Assembly: GCA_947259675.1 (NCBI GenBank)
Contig: CAMYNE010000118.1
Location: 1-7,768 of the forward strand
Source: an uncultured Pirellulaceae bacterium
GTDB taxonomy: Bacteria; Planctomycetota; Planctomycetia; Pirellulales; Pirellulaceae
DNA length: 7,768 nt
Reading direction: 5' to 3'
Made by a program: the position numbers and the translations under genes. The first letter of the stretch is position 1; each line of letters opens with the position of its first letter. This document shows positions 6,548 through 7,768 of the stretch, piece after piece. The notes below the pieces were generated by a model. That model saw only the letters and a program-made list of their open reading frames with translations. It searched no databases and had not been told where the DNA came from.

Positions 6548-7768
6548 CCTTCCAGATTGGACTTTGGGATCCTTTTCAGCTGACTTTCCCGTGGATCCAG
6601 GTTTGACGCAAACAGCACGCTTTCAGTTTCGCCCGAATGCCGTTTTAGTCCAAGTTCATAAAATCCGCGGCGCTGAACGCTATCAAATTGGACGCGATAA
6701 AGCTCGCTTTCGCGGCTTGCTTCGGTGTCATCAAGCGGTCGGGCCACGGCCTCGACTTTCTCGTTGTTCGGGTCACGTAAGGAAACACGGTTGTCGTAAA
6801 CGGACAGATCCACGGGATAGTTGATTGGGCTGCCGATTTCCACCGACGACATTTCGCCCGCTGAGCCAATCAAGTAATCCATCAAATCCAGCATCACTGG
6901 CGCGAATGTTGGACTGCTTGGCCACATCGTCCAGTCACCGTCACCCGGAATTGAAAACACAATCACTCGTCCATTTCCCCAACTCCGATCGACCATCGCT
7001 GGAGAATTGTCGCGATCGTTCAGTCGCAACGGAATTTGGAATGTGCGGCCAACTTGTTGCGAATCGAACCTGGATGTCCACCAACTGAAAATATCGACGC
7101 GCGCGAGACTTGTTGCATCGCTGTCAACGATCAACTGCAGGGCCGGGTGAATCTGCGGGTCGACTTCAAAATTCACCCACTTAGACATCGTTGGATCGCC
7201 TGCCATGTCGACGAGCCCGATGGGTGACAGACCTTTTCCGTCTTTGTAAAAGGACTCGTTGAAAGTCGAAGCGCGAACCTGGTTACCCGGCATAATCACC
7301 AATGCCCCGCCATCGCTGATCCATTGGCCTAGCGAGTTGATTCGATCGCTTGATGCTTCGTCGACGTTGCACAGAAAGATAACTCGATATTTCGAAAGCG
7401 AAACGGTCTCCAATTGGCTGACGGTGACGATATCCATCGCCAGTCCGGTTCCAAGCACGTCCAAACTGCGCAGGTAGTGCGTTTCGCTTCGCTCGGAAAC
7501 AGAAAATGGGTCGCCATCGACCAGCAAGACGGGCACACCATTTAGCACTCGCGACGCGTAAACGGCCGAGCTATCGTCGATCAGTTGATCATTGGCAAGA
7601 CCGTCTGGTCCCAGCGCCTGCCGATCAATTTCGGCTTTCACCCGATAGTTTGCGAATTGAGGCCGATTCGATTCGTCGCTGAAATCAAGCGGACGTTGTT
7701 CCGGTTGATTGAACATGTAACGAAACGCAACTTGTTCGGTCTGACCGGGTGCGATCGACGGGATGACT

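Larger units (their letters stand above)
6488..7768 (-). pseudogene. BatA-like membrane protein, C-terminal part, probably frameshifted at its 3' end (5' end outside window)
   Basis: The frame is open from the right edge. The first full codons read VIPSIAPGQTEQVAFRY, and a Met at 7716 is internal, not a start. Residue numbers here count from that Met. The visible part begins with beta-sandwich sequence, then a GATase-like fold: GVPVLLVDGDPFSVSERSE (60-78), YRVIFLCNVDE (110-120), GGALVIMPGNQV (136-147) and GNGRVIVFSIPGDGDWTMWP (247-266). There is no Cys nucleophile. A further beta domain runs from about 290 to 370 and ends ESVLFASNLDPRESQL. Planctomycete BatA-like proteins normally continue with a membrane helix and a short basic cytoplasmic tail. 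Here that helix is absent. The matching tail (EQFLGWWFGRRR, stop at 6490-6488) lies in the shifted frame, while the gene's own frame runs through into the next gene. I infer a small out-of-frame deletion or a sequence error. The N-terminal double helix typical of the family would lie outside the window. Confidence 0.65.

Noticed and set aside
6560..6598. Imperfect direct repeat with two GGATCC sites 26 nt apart near the scar
   Set aside because: The similarity is short and interrupted, lies in coding sequence on one side of the scar only, and does not flank the frame change, so it gives no deletion mechanism.
7714..7716. ATG at 7716 as a gene start
   Set aside because: The frame continues upstream to the window edge with protein-like sequence (APGQTEQVAFRY), and this family is expected to have membrane helices further upstream.

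Overview
All genes in this window lie on the minus strand and read from right to left as one compact, operon-like block. Gaps are 64 bp (or 25 bp with an alternative start) and 5 bp, and one gene junction is abnormal. There is no rRNA, tRNA, CRISPR array, IS element or convincing terminator. The protein types are membrane-anchored VWA and glutamine-amidotransferase-like (GATase-like) proteins, a TPR plus PQQ-type beta-propeller secreted protein, and a large membrane protein with a big extracytoplasmic part. Together with moderate GC they suggest a planctomycete, probably of the Pirellulales type. This is inferred from family resemblance; no marker gene is present.

Layout in transcription order: (1) 7768 to about 6488, the C-terminal part of a BatA-like membrane protein whose beginning lies outside the window; (2) 6483 to 4024, a secreted TPR/beta-propeller protein; (3) 3959 to 1446, a complete membrane-anchored protein with a VWA-type metal-site (MIDAS) signature followed by a nucleophile-less GATase-like domain; (4) 1440 to 1, the N-terminal 480 residues of a large membrane protein that continues past the left edge.

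The most notable observation is the junction of genes 1 and 2. Gene 1's reading frame has no stop and runs straight into gene 2, giving one open frame from the right edge to 4024. The shifted frame just upstream of gene 2 encodes a tail ending EQFLGWWFGRRR-stop. It is followed 4 nt later by gene 2's ATG, and the Shine-Dalgarno AGGAG lies inside the last Arg codons. That tail looks like the usual end of planctomycete BatA-like proteins, but the membrane helix expected just before it is missing. The simplest reading is a small out-of-frame deletion (natural, or a sequence or assembly error) that removed the helix and fused two genes that were once separate.

The set resembles the MoxR/BatA-type envelope operons of planctomycetes, where an AAA+ MoxR ATPase and a DUF58 protein usually lie upstream; neither is visible here. 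By family resemblance the products would form or service a complex in the cytoplasmic membrane with large extracytoplasmic domains. The biochemical role of this complex is not established, and I do not claim one.
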